Source: Halorubrum laminariae
Lineage (GTDB): Archaea > Halobacteriota > Halobacteria > Halobacteriales > Haloferacaceae
Direction: 5' to 3'
Assembly (NCBI RefSeq): GCF_024494655.1
Contig: NZ_JANHDL010000013.1
Location: 26,635-90,634, forward strand
Length of the DNA stretch: 64,000 nt
In this document: positions 34,820 to 45,362 of the stretch, piece by piece
Layout of the letters: every line of letters begins with the position of its first letter
Numbering within the stretch: the first letter of the stretch is position 1
Position numbers and translations under genes: made by a program
Notes under the pieces: model-generated
Database searches by the model: none
What the model was told of the DNA's origin: nothing
The model's input: only the letters and a program-made list of their open reading frames with translations

Positions 34820-35578
34820 ATGTACGAGGCCGTCCACGCCCACCCCGACGGCGACGCGACCGTCGCGCGCCACGCCGCCACCGCCGCGCGGTACGGCTAC
34901 GACGGGATCGTCGTCCGAACCCGGGAGGCGCTCGACGTGGCGACCGCGGCTGACGGCTTGTCGGCCTCGGCCGACGCCCCCGCCAGCGACCCGGTCGCGC
35001 TCGGCGAGGAGTACGGGATCGACGTCGTCGACGCGGTCGAGATCGACGCCGACGACCCCACGAGCGCGTCCGGGTCGGTCGGAAACTACCGGCCGGAGCG
35101 CACGGTCGTCTGCCTCGTCGGCGGCGACGACGCGCTGAATCGGTTCGCCGTCGAGGAACCCCGAGTCGACGTGCTCGTCCGGCCGATGGCGGGCTCGGGA
35201 GAGTTCAATCACGTGCTTGCGAAGGCCGCCCGCGACAACGGAGTCCACGTGGAGTTCGACCTCGGTCCGCTGTTCCGAGAGACCGGTGGCAAGCGCGTTC
35301 GCGCGCTCGCCGACCTCCGGAAGCTCCGAGAGATCGTGACCAACTACGACGCCCCACACGTCGTGAGCGCGAACGCCACCTCCCACCTCGAACTGCGGGC
35401 TCCGCGGGAGGTCGTCGCCGCCGCGGAGGCGGTCGGGTTCGACCCCGAGTGGGTCCGTGACGGGCTCGACGCGTGGGACGAGATCGCGGCCCGGACCCGG
35501 GAGCGTCGCTCCGAGGCCTTCATAGCGCCCGGGGTCCAACGTGGACGGTATGAGGAGGACGGAGTGAATCCCGAATGA
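34820..35578 (+). CDS. rnp3: ribonuclease P protein component 3 (Rpp30)
   Basis: 252 residues of the PHP-like TIM-barrel Rpp30 family. It begins MYEAVHAHPDGDAT and contains VDVLVRPMAGSGEFNHVLAKAARDNGVHVEFDLGPL and ALADLRKLREIVTNYDAPHVVSANATSHLELRAPREV, all typical. It forms a heterotetramer with Pop5 (Rnp2), whose gene follows with a 4-nt overlap (ATGA), on the RNase P RNA for tRNA 5' processing. The start at 34820 matches the family. Confidence 0.94.
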   Translation: MYEAVHAHPDGDATVARHAATAARYGYDGIVVRTREALDVATAADGLSASADAPASDPVALGEEYGIDVVDAVEIDADDPTSASGSVGNYRPERTVVCLVGGDDALNRFAVEEPRVDVLVRPMAGSGEFNHVLAKAARDNGVHVEFDLGPLFRETGGKRVRALADLRKLREIVTNYDAPHVVSANATSHLELRAPREVVAAAEAVGFDPEWVRDGLDAWDEIAARTRERRSEAFIAPGVQRGRYEEDGVNPE

Positions 35579-36054
35579 AACACCTCCCGAAACACCTCAG
35601 GCCGCGGTGGCGGTACGTCGCCGTCGGTATCGAGGCGTGGCCGGACGGCGACATCGAGCGGCGGGCGTTCCAGCGCGCGCTGTGGTACGCCGCCGGCAAC
35701 CTCGTCGGCGACGCCGGCAGCGCCGACGCTGACCTCTCGCTGCTCTCGTTCGCGTACGCGAACGGTCGCGGCGAGGCGGTCGTCCGCGTCCGACACGGTC
35801 ACGTCGACGAGGCGCGGGCGTCGATTGCGTGCGTGAGCAAGGTCGACGGCGACCGGGTCGGAGTTCGCGTCCGCGGTATCTCGGGGACGGTACGTGCCTG
35901 TGAGGAAAGATATATGGGTCGCGCGGGCGGACCTTCGACACAGCGAGACGTCGCGTTCGAGGACGCCGAGCGAACCGCCGTCGTGCGCGGAGACGCGGTC
36001 GACGTGCGGACCGAATCGGGGTACGTCGGCGCGACGACGTTCGACACCGAGTGA
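35575..36054 (+). CDS. rnp2: ribonuclease P protein component 2 (Pop5)
   Basis: 159 residues of the Rpp14/Pop5 family, RRM-like fold. It begins MKHLPKHLRPRWRYVAVGIE and contains GDAGSADADLSLLSFAYANGRGEAVVRVRHGHVDEARA and VRGISGTVRACEERY. Partner of Rnp3. It overlaps rnp3 by 4 nt and is followed after 4 nt by psmA, so rnp3-rnp2-psmA form one operon, a linkage known widely in Euryarchaeota. Confidence 0.93.
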   Translation: MKHLPKHLRPRWRYVAVGIEAWPDGDIERRAFQRALWYAAGNLVGDAGSADADLSLLSFAYANGRGEAVVRVRHGHVDEARASIACVSKVDGDRVGVRVRGISGTVRACEERYMGRAGGPSTQRDVAFEDAERTAVVRGDAVDVRTESGYVGATTFDTE

Positions 36055-36058
36055 TATC

Positions 36059-36871
<813 letters not shown>

Positions 36872-36939
36872 CTCCGGTCGGCCGCACCTCGTCACCGCCG
36901 TTTTTGCTGGTTCTTCTATCGTCGCCGGTCGGGAGAGTT

Positions 36940-37848
36940 ATGCCACCGGAGACCGACCACCGAGGCGTGCAGAAGACGGCACTCATCACCGGCTGTTCAT
37001 CGGGTATCGGCCGCGCCGCGGCGCACGCATTCGCCGACGAGGGGTGGACCGTGTACGCGACCGCGCGGAACCCGGCGGACATTCAGACGCTCGGCGAGGC
37101 GGGCTGTGAGATCGCGACCCTCGACGTGACTGACCAGTCCGATGTCGACCGCGTCGTCGACCGCGTCCTCGACGAGGCGGGGGCGATAGACGCGCTGGTC
37201 AACAACGCCGGCTACGGGCAGTTCGGACCGATCGAAGACGTGCCGACCGAGAAGGTCCACGAGCAGTTCGACGTGAACGTGTACGGTCCGCATCGACTTA
37301 TCAGGGCCGTGTTGCCAAGCATGCGCCGCGAGCGCGACGGGACGATACTCACCGTCTCGTCGGTCGCCGGTCGCGTGTCGTTCCCCGGCGGCGGCGTCTA
37401 CAGCGGCTCGAAGTTCGCGGTCGAGGCGATGTCCGACGCCCTCCGGAACGAGGTCGCAGACCACGGGATCGACGTGGTGGTCGTCGAGCCCGGGCCGGTG
37501 CGGACCAACTTCGCGGCCCGCGCCGAACGGGAGGCGGGCGACCGGAGCGCGGGAGACGCCGAGAGCGACACGACCGATCGCGGCTCGAACGACACCGAAA
37601 ACGACCGAACCGGCGCGTACGAGGACGTGTACGCGCTGTTCGAGGACGCGAAGCTCGTTGGAGGTGACGGGCCGGGTTCGGTCGAGCCCGAACTGGTCGC
37701 AGACGCCATCGTGAACGCCGCGAGCGCGACGCAGCCGCCTGCGCGCGTCCAACCCGGAACCGCCGCCCGCGTCGGCGTCCTCGCTCGATTCCTCCCCGAC
37801 GCGATTCTCGACGCCGGATACGACTTCGTCCGGAAGCTCGTCTCCTGA
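36940..37848 (+). CDS. short-chain dehydrogenase/reductase
   Basis: 302 residues of the classical SDR family. The cofactor motif is ITGCSSGIGRAAA, then NNAGYG, the catalytic Ser in VSSVAGRVSFPG and YSGSKFA (YxxxK). The order and PGPVRTNF loop suggest a subgroup related to retinol- or 3-oxoacyl reductases. A disordered Asp/Ser/Thr/Asn-rich insertion lies at about 205-225. Substrate unknown. ATG 36940 was chosen as it directly precedes the Rossmann fold. Confidence 0.9.
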   Translation: MPPETDHRGVQKTALITGCSSGIGRAAAHAFADEGWTVYATARNPADIQTLGEAGCEIATLDVTDQSDVDRVVDRVLDEAGAIDALVNNAGYGQFGPIEDVPTEKVHEQFDVNVYGPHRLIRAVLPSMRRERDGTILTVSSVAGRVSFPGGGVYSGSKFAVEAMSDALRNEVADHGIDVVVVEPGPVRTNFAARAEREAGDRSAGDAESDTTDRGSNDTENDRTGAYEDVYALFEDAKLVGGDGPGSVEPELVADAIVNAASATQPPARVQPGTAARVGVLARFLPDAILDAGYDFVRKLVS

Positions 37849-37875
37849 CCGCCGCAGGCGACCGAGACGCTCAGA

Positions 37876-38433
37876 TCAGTCGGGGTCGACCCCGAACGGA
37901 CTCTCTCCCTCTCGCCAGTTCCATCCCGGAAGTCGCGTCTGGAAGCCGGCCGCGAGCGCGGCGTCGAGATCGTCTGCGCCGGCGGGGCCCGGATCGCGGG
38001 CGTCGACGCCGCGCTCACCGTCACGGTCATCCCCGGGATTCGGGGCGTCGCCGTCGACATGCGCGTCGCCGTCGACGTGTACGTCCACGAAGTGAAACGT
38101 CGCCTGTGCGAGCAGCGAGAGCGGTCTCCCGCCGGCGATCGTCGCCGCCAGCTCCCGGCCGAGCACCTCGTCGACGACGAACCCGGGATAGTCGTCGTCG
38201 ACGTCGAGCTCGCGGAGGAGTCCCACGAGGCCAGCGACGTTGACCGCGGCCTCACCGTCGGCGAACACGGCATCGACCTCCCTGCGGTACGTCTCGCCCG
38301 TGATCGAGTCCACGTCCGTCTCGAAGAGTCGACCCAATCGATCGCGGGCGTCGTTGACGAGCGGGACGACGACCGGTGCGCGGTCACGGACCCACTCGCG
38401 CTCGGCGCGGACCGTCTCGGGAGTGACACGCAT
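37876..38433 (-). CDS. conserved haloarchaeal protein, function unknown
   Basis: 185 residues, acidic. The first 120 residues are predicted helical (RVTPETVRAEREWVRDRAPVVVPLVNDARDRLGRLFETD...). A central His/Asp segment (FHFVDVHVDGDAHVDGDAPN) contains a short duplicated V-D-G-D-A-H unit, then an Asp/Gly-rich linker. No family is recognised. Its promoter region is shared with the divergent fttA gene. Confidence 0.65.
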   Translation of the reverse strand: MRVTPETVRAEREWVRDRAPVVVPLVNDARDRLGRLFETDVDSITGETYRREVDAVFADGEAAVNVAGLVGLLRELDVDDDYPGFVVDEVLGRELAATIAGGRPLSLLAQATFHFVDVHVDGDAHVDGDAPNPGDDRDGERGVDARDPGPAGADDLDAALAAGFQTRLPGWNWREGESPFGVDPD

Positions 38434-38471
38434 GCGACTCGGTTCGTGCGCCGACGGCTTGCCATTTGCGA

Positions 38472-38654
38472 AGGGTTTTATAACGGGCAGGGTAACTTTG
38501 AGCCAAGCGGGTTTTCACTGGCTGTTCCCGCACGGTACCACCTACGGACAGTACTCCCATTATGCCTACCCCGTCACGGTCGACCGTTCGCGACGAGCAC
38601 CGTACCAACGTGCGGCTCGATGGCGGCGGTGACACAGACGACCCGCGGTAAGAT
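38472..38654 (+). promoter_or_regulatory. promoter and long leader of fttA
   Basis: The TATA element ggttttataac (38474-38484) predicts a start near 38507, leaving a leader of about 150 nt, unusual in this window where most genes look leaderless. The leader contains an in-frame 29-codon ORF (38562-38651, ATG to TAA) that ends 3 nt before the fttA ATG. Confidence 0.5.
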
Positions 38655-40580
38655 ATGAGTCAAGTCGATAAGCAACTCGATACACTGAAATCAGAGATCG
38701 AACAGGAAATTCCGAACGACATCACGGTCACCGACGTCAAATACGAGGGGCCGGAACTGGTCGTGTACACGCGCGACCCGAAGCGGTTCGCCGGCGACGG
38801 CGACCTAATCCGGCGGCTCGCGTCTAAGCTCCGCAAGCGGATCACGATCCGGCCGGACCCGAGTTCGTTGTCGCCCCCGCGGCGCGCCGAAGAGGAAGTC
38901 CGCGAGGTGATCCCCGAAGAGGCCGGCGTCACGTCCCTCGACTTCCACGAAGACACCGGTGAGGTCGTTATCGAAGCCGAGAAACCGGGCGTGGTGATCG
39001 GCCGACGCGGCTCGACGCTCCGCGAGATCACCCAAGAGGTTGGCTGGACCCCCGAAGTCGTGCGAACTCCGCCCATCGAGTCGTCCACCGTCTCGAACGT
39101 GCGCGGATTCCTAAAAAACGAGCGCGAAGAGCGCCGCGACATCCTTGAACGCGTCGGCCGCCAGATCCACCGCGAGGAAATGTCTGACGACGAGTGGGTC
39201 CGGATCACGACGCTCGGCTGTTGTCGCGAGGTCGGCCGCGCCGCGTTCATCCTCTCGACGCCCGAGACGCGAATCCTCATCGACTGCGGCGACAAGCCCG
39301 GCGCTGAAGGTGAGGTCCCGTACTTGCAGGTGCCAGAGGCGCTCGGTGCGGGCGCGGCAACCCTCGACGCCGTCGTCCTGACGCACGCCCACCTCGACCA
39401 CTCGGCGCTGCTCCCGCTGTTGTTCAAGTACGGCTACGACGGCCCCATTTACACCACGGAACCGACCCGAGACCTCATGGGGCTACTCACGCTCGACTAC
39501 CTCGACGTCGCCGCCAAGGACGGTCGGACGCCGCCGTACGAGTCCGCGCAGGTCCGCGAGGCGATCAAACACACCATCCCGCTGGAGTACGGTGATGTCA
39601 CCGACATCGCACCCGACGTGAAGCTCACGTTCCACAACGCGGGCCACATCCTCGGTAGCGCAGTCACCCACTTCCACATCGGCGACGGCCTCTACAACGT
39701 CGCGTTCTCCGGCGACATCCACTACGAGGACACCCGCCTGTTCAACGGCGCGGTCAACGACTTCCCGCGCGTCGAGACGCTCGTCTTGGAGTCCACCTAC
39801 GGCGGCCGCAACGATTACCAGACCGACCAAGCCGACTCCGAAGAGGCACTCAAAGAGGTCATCAACGAGACGTACGACCAAGGCGGAAAGGTCGTCATTC
39901 CGGCGTTCGCGGTGGGCCGCTCCCAAGAGATCATGCTCGTCTTAGAGGAGGCGATGCGCGAGGGAGAGATTCCGGAGATGCCTGTCCATCTCGACGGGAT
40001 GATCTGGGAGGCAACGGCGATCCACACGACCTACCCCGAGTACCTCCGCGACGACCTTCGCGACCGCATCTTCCATGAAGACGAGAACCCGTTCCTCGCC
40101 GACCAGTTCAACCACATCGACGCCGGCGAGGACGAGCGCCAAGAGGTCACCGACGGCGACCAGTGTATCATCATCTCCACCTCGGGGATGATCGAGGGCG
40201 GACCGATCATGTCGTGGCTCCGCCACATCGGTCCCGATCCGGACTCGAACCTCGTGTTCGTCGGCTACCAGGCACAGGGGACGCTCGGTCGCCGGATCCA
40301 GAACGGCTGGGACGAGATTCCGGTTGACGGCTGGGGCGGCGGCGGTCGCGGTGACACGCTCACCCTCGAAATGGGTACCGAAGTCGTCGACGGCTTCTCC
40401 GGCCACGCGGACAGACAGGGCCTAGAGAACTTCGTGAAGACGATGAACCCTCGCCCAGAGAAGGTGCTCTGCGTCCACGGAGACGAGCAGTCCGTTCAGG
40501 ACCTCTCGTCGGCGCTGTATCACGACTACAATATGCGGACGTTCGCGCCGAAAAACCTGGAAACGTTCCGGTTCAAGTGA
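38655..40580 (+). CDS. fttA: KH-domain beta-CASP ribonuclease, transcription termination factor FttA (aCPSF1)
   Basis: 641 residues. Residues 1-140 contain two KH-type RNA-binding domains (EVVIEAEKPGVVIGRRGSTL). The metallo-beta-lactamase core follows, with LTHAHLDHSALLPLL (HxHxDH zinc site), and a beta-CASP domain (VIPAFAVGRSQEIMLVLEEAM) and a late His motif VDGFSGHADRQGLENFV. FttA/aCPSF1 cleaves nascent RNA to end transcription in Archaea and is related to eukaryotic CPSF73. ATG 38655 matches family starts. Confidence 0.95.
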   Translation: MSQVDKQLDTLKSEIEQEIPNDITVTDVKYEGPELVVYTRDPKRFAGDGDLIRRLASKLRKRITIRPDPSSLSPPRRAEEEVREVIPEEAGVTSLDFHEDTGEVVIEAEKPGVVIGRRGSTLREITQEVGWTPEVVRTPPIESSTVSNVRGFLKNEREERRDILERVGRQIHREEMSDDEWVRITTLGCCREVGRAAFILSTPETRILIDCGDKPGAEGEVPYLQVPEALGAGAATLDAVVLTHAHLDHSALLPLLFKYGYDGPIYTTEPTRDLMGLLTLDYLDVAAKDGRTPPYESAQVREAIKHTIPLEYGDVTDIAPDVKLTFHNAGHILGSAVTHFHIGDGLYNVAFSGDIHYEDTRLFNGAVNDFPRVETLVLESTYGGRNDYQTDQADSEEALKEVINETYDQGGKVVIPAFAVGRSQEIMLVLEEAMREGEIPEMPVHLDGMIWEATAIHTTYPEYLRDDLRDRIFHEDENPFLADQFNHIDAGEDERQEVTDGDQCIIISTSGMIEGGPIMSWLRHIGPDPDSNLVFVGYQAQGTLGRRIQNGWDEIPVDGWGGGGRGDTLTLEMGTEVVDGFSGHADRQGLENFVKTMNPRPEKVLCVHGDEQSVQDLSSALYHDYNMRTFAPKNLETFRFK

Positions 40581-40664
40581 ACGGCCTGTAGACAGACTGC
40601 ACGGAGACCGACCGTGTGTCAGTTCTAGACCGCGCGTCGGTTTCTGGAGTACGCGTTGATCTGA

Positions 40665-41036
40665 TTATTCGTCCGCGTCGCCGTCTTCGTCCGCCTCCGT
40701 TTCGACGATCTCGATGACTTTTAGGGGCACGTCGCGCAGTGCGCCGCCGACTTCGCTTTTCGCGATCCGTTCCGCGTGCTCTTCGCTGTCAGCGTTGAAG
40801 ATGTCGATCTCCAAGAGGAGTCCGACCAAGGCCGTGTTCGCGGCGAGAAAAGCGGCGTCGAACGGCTCGCCGCAGGCGGGACAGCCGGTGACGCCGGGTT
40901 CGACCTCGACGTACTGCTTGTCCGTCTCGTTGAGTCGCTTGCCGGCTTCGCTGACCGCGACGCCGATGGCGTCGTCGGTCTCCTCGACGTCACGAACCAA
41001 CCAGGCTGCTTCCATCGCGACTTCGTAGTTGCTCAT
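40665..41036 (-). CDS. DUF555 (UPF0212) family protein
   Basis: 123 residues. MSNYEVAMEAAWLVRDVEETDDAIGVAVSEAGKRL, a CPACGEPFDAAF zinc-knuckle-like pair, and KSEVGGALRDVPLKVIEIVE are typical of the archaeal DUF555 family. The C-terminus is an acidic tail. Function unknown. The ATG at 41036 is preferred to one two codons upstream because it matches the family start. It sits at the downstream end of the leu/ilv cluster, 62 nt before leuB. Confidence 0.85.
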   Translation of the reverse strand: MSNYEVAMEAAWLVRDVEETDDAIGVAVSEAGKRLNETDKQYVEVEPGVTGCPACGEPFDAAFLAANTALVGLLLEIDIFNADSEEHAERIAKSEVGGALRDVPLKVIEIVETEADEDGDADE

Positions 41037-41098
41037 ACCCAACCTGACGGGCCCCAGGGTTTCCTGTCTTGTGGTTCGAAGCGGGGAAGATCGGGCGC

Positions 41099-42097
41099 TT
41101 ACAGGCGATCGACGACGGCCGCGGTAACCTCGTCGGTGGTCGCGTCTCCGCCCAGATCTCCGGTTCGCGGGCCATCAGAAAGCACGCTCTCTACCGCGTC
41201 GCGAACCTGTTTACCCTCCTCGACGTGACCGAGGAACTCCACCAACATGGCGGCGGAGAGGATCGCTGCGGTCGGGTTCGCGACACCCTCGCCTGCGATG
41301 TCCGGTGCGGTCCCGTGAACCGGTTCGAACAGCGCGTTGTCGTGACCGATGTTCGCGGAGGGTAGCAGACCGAGACCGCCGACGAGTCCGGCAGCCAGAT
41401 CCGAGAGCACGTCGCCGGCGAGGTTCGGACAGACGACGACGCCGTACTGCGTCGGATCGAGCGGGAGTTTCGTCGCGAACGCGTCCATCAGTTCCTCGTC
41501 GGCGTCGACGCCGCGCTCCTCGGCGACCGCGAACATCTCCTCGCGGAACCGCCCGTCCGTCTCGCGCATCACGTTCGCCTTGTGCGCGACCGTGAACCCC
41601 TCCTCGGCGTCGTCGGTCGGGCCGCGACCGTCCTCGACGAACTCGCAGGCGAATTCGGCGAGTTCGCGCGATGCGGAGGAGGTGACCACGCGCGTCAGCG
41701 TCGAGAGGTCGTCGCTCAGCCGGTCCTCGTGGCCCGCGTACACACCCTCGGTATTCTCGCGGAGGAAGACCACGTCCGTTTCCGGGCGAACCGCGTCGAC
41801 GCCCGGATACGCCTTCGCCGGGCGGACGTTGACGAACGAGCCGACGGCCTCCCGCAGCGGGAGGATGACGTCGGCCGCGGTCTCGCCGGCCGCGCCGAAC
41901 AGCGTCGCGTCGGCGTCAGCGGCAAGGTTGTAGGTCGCTCGCGGCAGCGCCTCGCCCGTCTCTTCTTTCGTCGCGTCGCCCGCCTCCGCCTCGACGAACT
42001 CGAACGCCACGTCGAGCGCGTCGAGCACGTCGATGGCGGCGGGCACGACCTCGTGGCCGATACCGTCGCCCTCGATGACGGCTATCTCGTAACTCAC
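41099..42097 (-). CDS. leuB: 3-isopropylmalate dehydrogenase
   Basis: 332 residues of the isocitrate/isopropylmalate dehydrogenase family. It has [35 protein letters not shown] and [20 protein letters not shown]; the catalytic metal site is in [31 protein letters not shown]. It oxidises and decarboxylates 3-isopropylmalate in leucine synthesis. The last gene of the operon, overlapping leuD by 4 nt (ATGA). Homoisocitrate or tartrate dehydrogenase activity is less likely given context. Confidence 0.93.
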   Translation of the reverse strand: MSYEIAVIEGDGIGHEVVPAAIDVLDALDVAFEFVEAEAGDATKEETGEALPRATYNLAADADATLFGAAGETAADVILPLREAVGSFVNVRPAKAYPGVDAVRPETDVVFLRENTEGVYAGHEDRLSDDLSTLTRVVTSSASRELAEFACEFVEDGRGPTDDAEEGFTVAHKANVMRETDGRFREEMFAVAEERGVDADEELMDAFATKLPLDPTQYGVVVCPNLAGDVLSDLAAGLVGGLGLLPSANIGHDNALFEPVHGTAPDIAGEGVANPTAAILSAAMLVEFLGHVEEGKQVRDAVESVLSDGPRTGDLGGDATTDEVTAAVVDRL

Positions 42098-42759
42098 GCG
42101 CCGTCCCCCGCAGCGGGTTCAACGTGTTCGTCCGGAACGTACGGCAGCGAGCGCGCGGTCTCACGGACGGCGTCCGCGTTCGCACCCATCAGCGCCGTCG
42201 TGTCCCAGACGCCCTCGACGAGCGCCTTCCGCTGGGCGTCGTGGACCGTCGCGTCGACGACGATGTCGTCGTAGGTGATCGTCTCCGCGGCCACGTCGAT
42301 GTCGACCTCGGCGTCCGGGTTCGCCTCGACGTAGTCCTGTAGCGCCTCGATGCTCTCCTGATCAGCCGTGACCGTAGGGACGCCGAGCGCGAGGCAGTTG
42401 CCCGCGAAAATCTCCGCGAAGGACTCACCGACGACCGCGTCGATCCCCCACCGCATCAACGCCTGCGGCGCGTGCTCGCGGGAGGAGCCGCAGCCGAAGT
42501 TGGCGTTGACGACCAAAATGTTCGCCCCCCGATACTGTTCCTCGTTGAACGGGTGATCCTTCTCGTTGTCCTCGTCGTCGAACCGCTGGTCGAAGAACGC
42601 GAACTGGCCTAGGCCGTCGAAGGTCACGACCTTCATGAAGCGCGCGGGGATGACTTGGTCGGTGTCGATGTCGTTCCCTCGGACCGGGATACCGGTGCCG
42701 GTGACCTCTGTCACCTTCTCGGCCGGTGCCTCACCGTCGCTGAACTCGGGGGAACTCAT
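42094..42759 (-). CDS. leuD: isopropylmalate isomerase small subunit
   Basis: 221 residues. The swivelling domain signature includes [52 protein letters not shown]. It partners LeuC to isomerise 2- and 3-isopropylmalate. It is overlapped by 4 nt on both sides (leuC upstream, leuB downstream). Confidence 0.95.
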   Translation of the reverse strand: MSSPEFSDGEAPAEKVTEVTGTGIPVRGNDIDTDQVIPARFMKVVTFDGLGQFAFFDQRFDDEDNEKDHPFNEEQYRGANILVVNANFGCGSSREHAPQALMRWGIDAVVGESFAEIFAGNCLALGVPTVTADQESIEALQDYVEANPDAEVDIDVAAETITYDDIVVDATVHDAQRKALVEGVWDTTALMGANADAVRETARSLPYVPDEHVEPAAGDGA

Positions 42760-44222
42760 ACGGTCGCCACCTCCTCCATCTCGCGGACATCAGTGACCTT
42801 GCCGGTCACCGCTGCGGCCGCGACCATGATCGGACTCATCAGCACGGTCCGCCCGTCCTTCGAGCCCTGTCGCCCAACGAAGTTCCGGTTCGAAGACGAG
42901 GCGCTCGCCTCGTCGCCCTCCAACTGGTCGTCGTTCATTCCAAGACACATCGAGCAGCCCGGCTCGCGCCAGTCGAAGCCGGCCGTTTTGAATATTTCGT
43001 CGAGTCCTTCGGCCTCGGCGGCGTCGCGGACGCGCTGGCTTCCCGGGACGACCATCGCTCGCACGTCGTCCGCGACCTCCCGGCCCTCGACGAACGCCGC
43101 GGCCTCGCGGAGGTCCTTCAGTCGCGCGTTCGTACACGATCCGAGGAAGGCCACGTCGATGTCGTAGCCCTCCATCGTGTCGCCCGGCTCGACGCGCATG
43201 TGTTTCTGCGCGCGACGAGCGGTGTCGCGGTCCTCCTCCGACAGATCGTCGGGATCCGGGATCGGTTCGGTGATGCCCGCGGTCTGTCCGGGCGTCGTCC
43301 CCCACGTCACGGTCGGCTCGATCGCCGAGCCGTCGATGGTGACCACGTCGTCGTACTCCGCGTCGTCGTCCGTGGCGATCGACTCCCAGTACGGCTTCAG
43401 CCGCTCGAACTTTTCGGGGTCGTCGCCGGACTCCGTCCGGCTGCCAGAGGCGCTTTGCGCCTCGCTGTCCTCGAACGCGTCCGTCTCTTTCAGCCACTCG
43501 TAGGTGGTCTCGTCGGGGTTGACGTACCCCGCGCGAGCGCCGCCCTCGATGGACATGTTACAGATGGACATCCGTCCCTCCATCCCCAGTTTCTCGATGG
43601 CCTCGCCGGCGTACTCGTAGACGTAGCCGACGCCGCCGTCGGTTCCGAGCTTTCCGATGATCGTCAGGATGATGTCCTTCGCGGTGACGCCGTCACCGAG
43701 TTCACCGGTGACTTCGATCTTGCGGACCTTCTGTTTCTCCATGGCGACACAGCCTGTCGCGAGCACGTCCCGGATCTGCGAGGTGCCGATCCCGAACGCC
43801 AGCGCGCCGAACGCGCCGTGCGTCGAGGTGTGTGAATCGCCGCAGACGATGGTCATACCCGGCTGGGTGAGTCCCTGCTCCGGACCGATGACGTGGACGA
43901 TTCCTTGGTTCCCGGAGTCGGGGTCCGAAAACTCGATGCCGGAGCCGCGGACGTTCGCCTCCAACTCGGCCATCATATTCTCTGCGGCCTCGTCGCGGTA
44001 CGGGCGGTCGCGGTTTCCGGTCGGGACGATGTGGTCGACCGTCGCGTGCGTCCGCTCGGGGAACGCGACCTCCTGATCGCGCTCTTTCAGCATGCCGAAC
44101 GCCTGCGGACTCGTGACCTCGTGGACGAGGTGGAGACCGACGAACAGCTGGTCCTGTCCGGTCGGTAGCTGCGTCACCTTGTGTTGGTCCCAGACCTTGT
44201 CGTACAGCGTCCCCTCGCTCAT
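42756..44222 (-). CDS. leuC: isopropylmalate isomerase large subunit
   Basis: 488 residues of the aconitase superfamily. The [4Fe-4S] cysteines are in [17 protein letters not shown] and [19 protein letters not shown]. Other landmarks are [22 protein letters not shown] and [11 protein letters not shown] low-complexity insertion at about 240-262 ([18 protein letters not shown]) is haloarchaea-like. Its ATG overlaps the stop of a 21-codon ORF just upstream, and its stop overlaps leuD. Confidence 0.95.
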   Translation of the reverse strand: MSEGTLYDKVWDQHKVTQLPTGQDQLFVGLHLVHEVTSPQAFGMLKERDQEVAFPERTHATVDHIVPTGNRDRPYRDEAAENMMAELEANVRGSGIEFSDPDSGNQGIVHVIGPEQGLTQPGMTIVCGDSHTSTHGAFGALAFGIGTSQIRDVLATGCVAMEKQKVRKIEVTGELGDGVTAKDIILTIIGKLGTDGGVGYVYEYAGEAIEKLGMEGRMSICNMSIEGGARAGYVNPDETTYEWLKETDAFEDSEAQSASGSRTESGDDPEKFERLKPYWESIATDDDAEYDDVVTIDGSAIEPTVTWGTTPGQTAGITEPIPDPDDLSEEDRDTARRAQKHMRVEPGDTMEGYDIDVAFLGSCTNARLKDLREAAAFVEGREVADDVRAMVVPGSQRVRDAAEAEGLDEIFKTAGFDWREPGCSMCLGMNDDQLEGDEASASSSNRNFVGRQGSKDGRTVLMSPIMVAAAAVTGKVTDVREMEEVATV

Positions 44223-44284
44223 CGGGAATCACCCGCGACGGTCGAACCCTCGTGCGTTCGATCCATGAATCCGCCTACGCCCAT
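44219..44284 (-). CDS. 21-residue ORF between ilvC and leuC, possible microprotein or coupling device
   Basis: The ATG at 44284 overlaps the ilvC stop (TGATG), and its own TGA overlaps the leuC ATG (ATGA). The peptide [21 protein letters not shown] has no recognised domain. Small hypothetical genes are annotated at this spot in some haloarchaeal ilv-leu operons. It could be a real microprotein or simply keep ribosomes running from ilvC into leuC. Codon use alone cannot decide at this size. Confidence 0.55.
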   Translation of the reverse strand: MGVGGFMDRTHEGSTVAGDSR

Positions 44285-45339
44285 CACGCGGTCACCTCTG
44301 CCGACTCTTCGCTCTCCTCTTCGTCTTCTTGCCACGCGAACAGGCCGCGAAGCTCCTCGCCGACGGCTTCGATCTCGTGGTTCTTCTCCGCGTTGCGGAG
44401 CTGCGTGTACGACGGCCGTCCCGCCTGATTCTCCGAGATCCACTCGCGAGCGAAGGTGCCGTCCTGCACGCCCTCCAAGACTTCCTCCATGTTCGCTCGG
44501 ACTTGGTCGTCGATGATCTCATCGCCGCGCGTGAGACCGCCGTACTCCGCTGTGTGTGAGACCGAGTCCCACATCGCACCGAGTCCGTCCTCGTACATCA
44601 GGTCGACGATGAGCTTCATCTCGTTCATGCACTCGAAGTACGCCATCTCGGGGGAGTAACCCGCCTCGACGAGCGTCTCGTAGCCCTGCTTGATCAGCGA
44701 GGCGATACCACCACAGAGGACGGCCTGCTCGCCGAACAGGTCGGTCTCGGTCTCCTCTCGGAACGTCGTCTCGACGACGCCAGCTCGGGTACAGCCGATC
44801 GCAGCCGCGTACGCGAGCGCCTCGTCGTGGGCCTCACCCGTGGCGTTCTGATACACCGCGAGCAGCCCCGGCGTCCCCTGATCCTCCTCGTAGTTCCGGC
44901 GGACGATGTGACCGGGAGATTTCGGCGCGATCATCGTCACGTCAACGTCTTCCGGCGGCTGGATCTGATTGTAGTGGATGTTGAACCCGTGCGCGAACTG
45001 GAGGGTGTCGCCGGCCTCTAGGTTCGGCTCGATGGCGTTCTCGTAGACGTCCGCCTGCACCGTGTCGGGCAGCAGGATGCTCACGATGTCTGCCTCTGCG
45101 GCCGCCTCTGCCGGAGTCGCCACGTCGAGCCCGTCGCTCTCGGCGACTGCCCGCGAGGAACTGCCCTCGCGGAGACCGACGACGACGTCGATCCCGCTGT
45201 CTTGGAGGTTCTGGGCGTGGGCGTGTCCCTGCGAACCGTAGCCGAGGACGGCCACGGTCTTCTGGGCGATCGCTTCGCCGTCCGCGTCTTCGTCGTAATA
45301 TACGTTGGATTCGACCGTCTGCATGTCGTTGTCGCTCAT
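44284..45339 (-). CDS. ilvC: ketol-acid reductoisomerase
   Basis: 351 residues, class I. The NADPH fold is [21 protein letters not shown], with [12 protein letters not shown] binding the 2'-phosphate. Catalytic residues lie in [36 protein letters not shown] and [19 protein letters not shown]. It converts acetolactate or acetohydroxybutyrate to the dihydroxy acids of valine and isoleucine synthesis. Starts 23 nt after ilvN. Confidence 0.96.
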   Translation of the reverse strand: MSDNDMQTVESNVYYDEDADGEAIAQKTVAVLGYGSQGHAHAQNLQDSGIDVVVGLREGSSSRAVAESDGLDVATPAEAAAEADIVSILLPDTVQADVYENAIEPNLEAGDTLQFAHGFNIHYNQIQPPEDVDVTMIAPKSPGHIVRRNYEEDQGTPGLLAVYQNATGEAHDEALAYAAAIGCTRAGVVETTFREETETDLFGEQAVLCGGIASLIKQGYETLVEAGYSPEMAYFECMNEMKLIVDLMYEDGLGAMWDSVSHTAEYGGLTRGDEIIDDQVRANMEEVLEGVQDGTFAREWISENQAGRPSYTQLRNAEKNHEIEAVGEELRGLFAWQEDEEESEESAEVTA

Positions 45340-45362
45340 GTGTATGGTATGTGTTGACTGTG

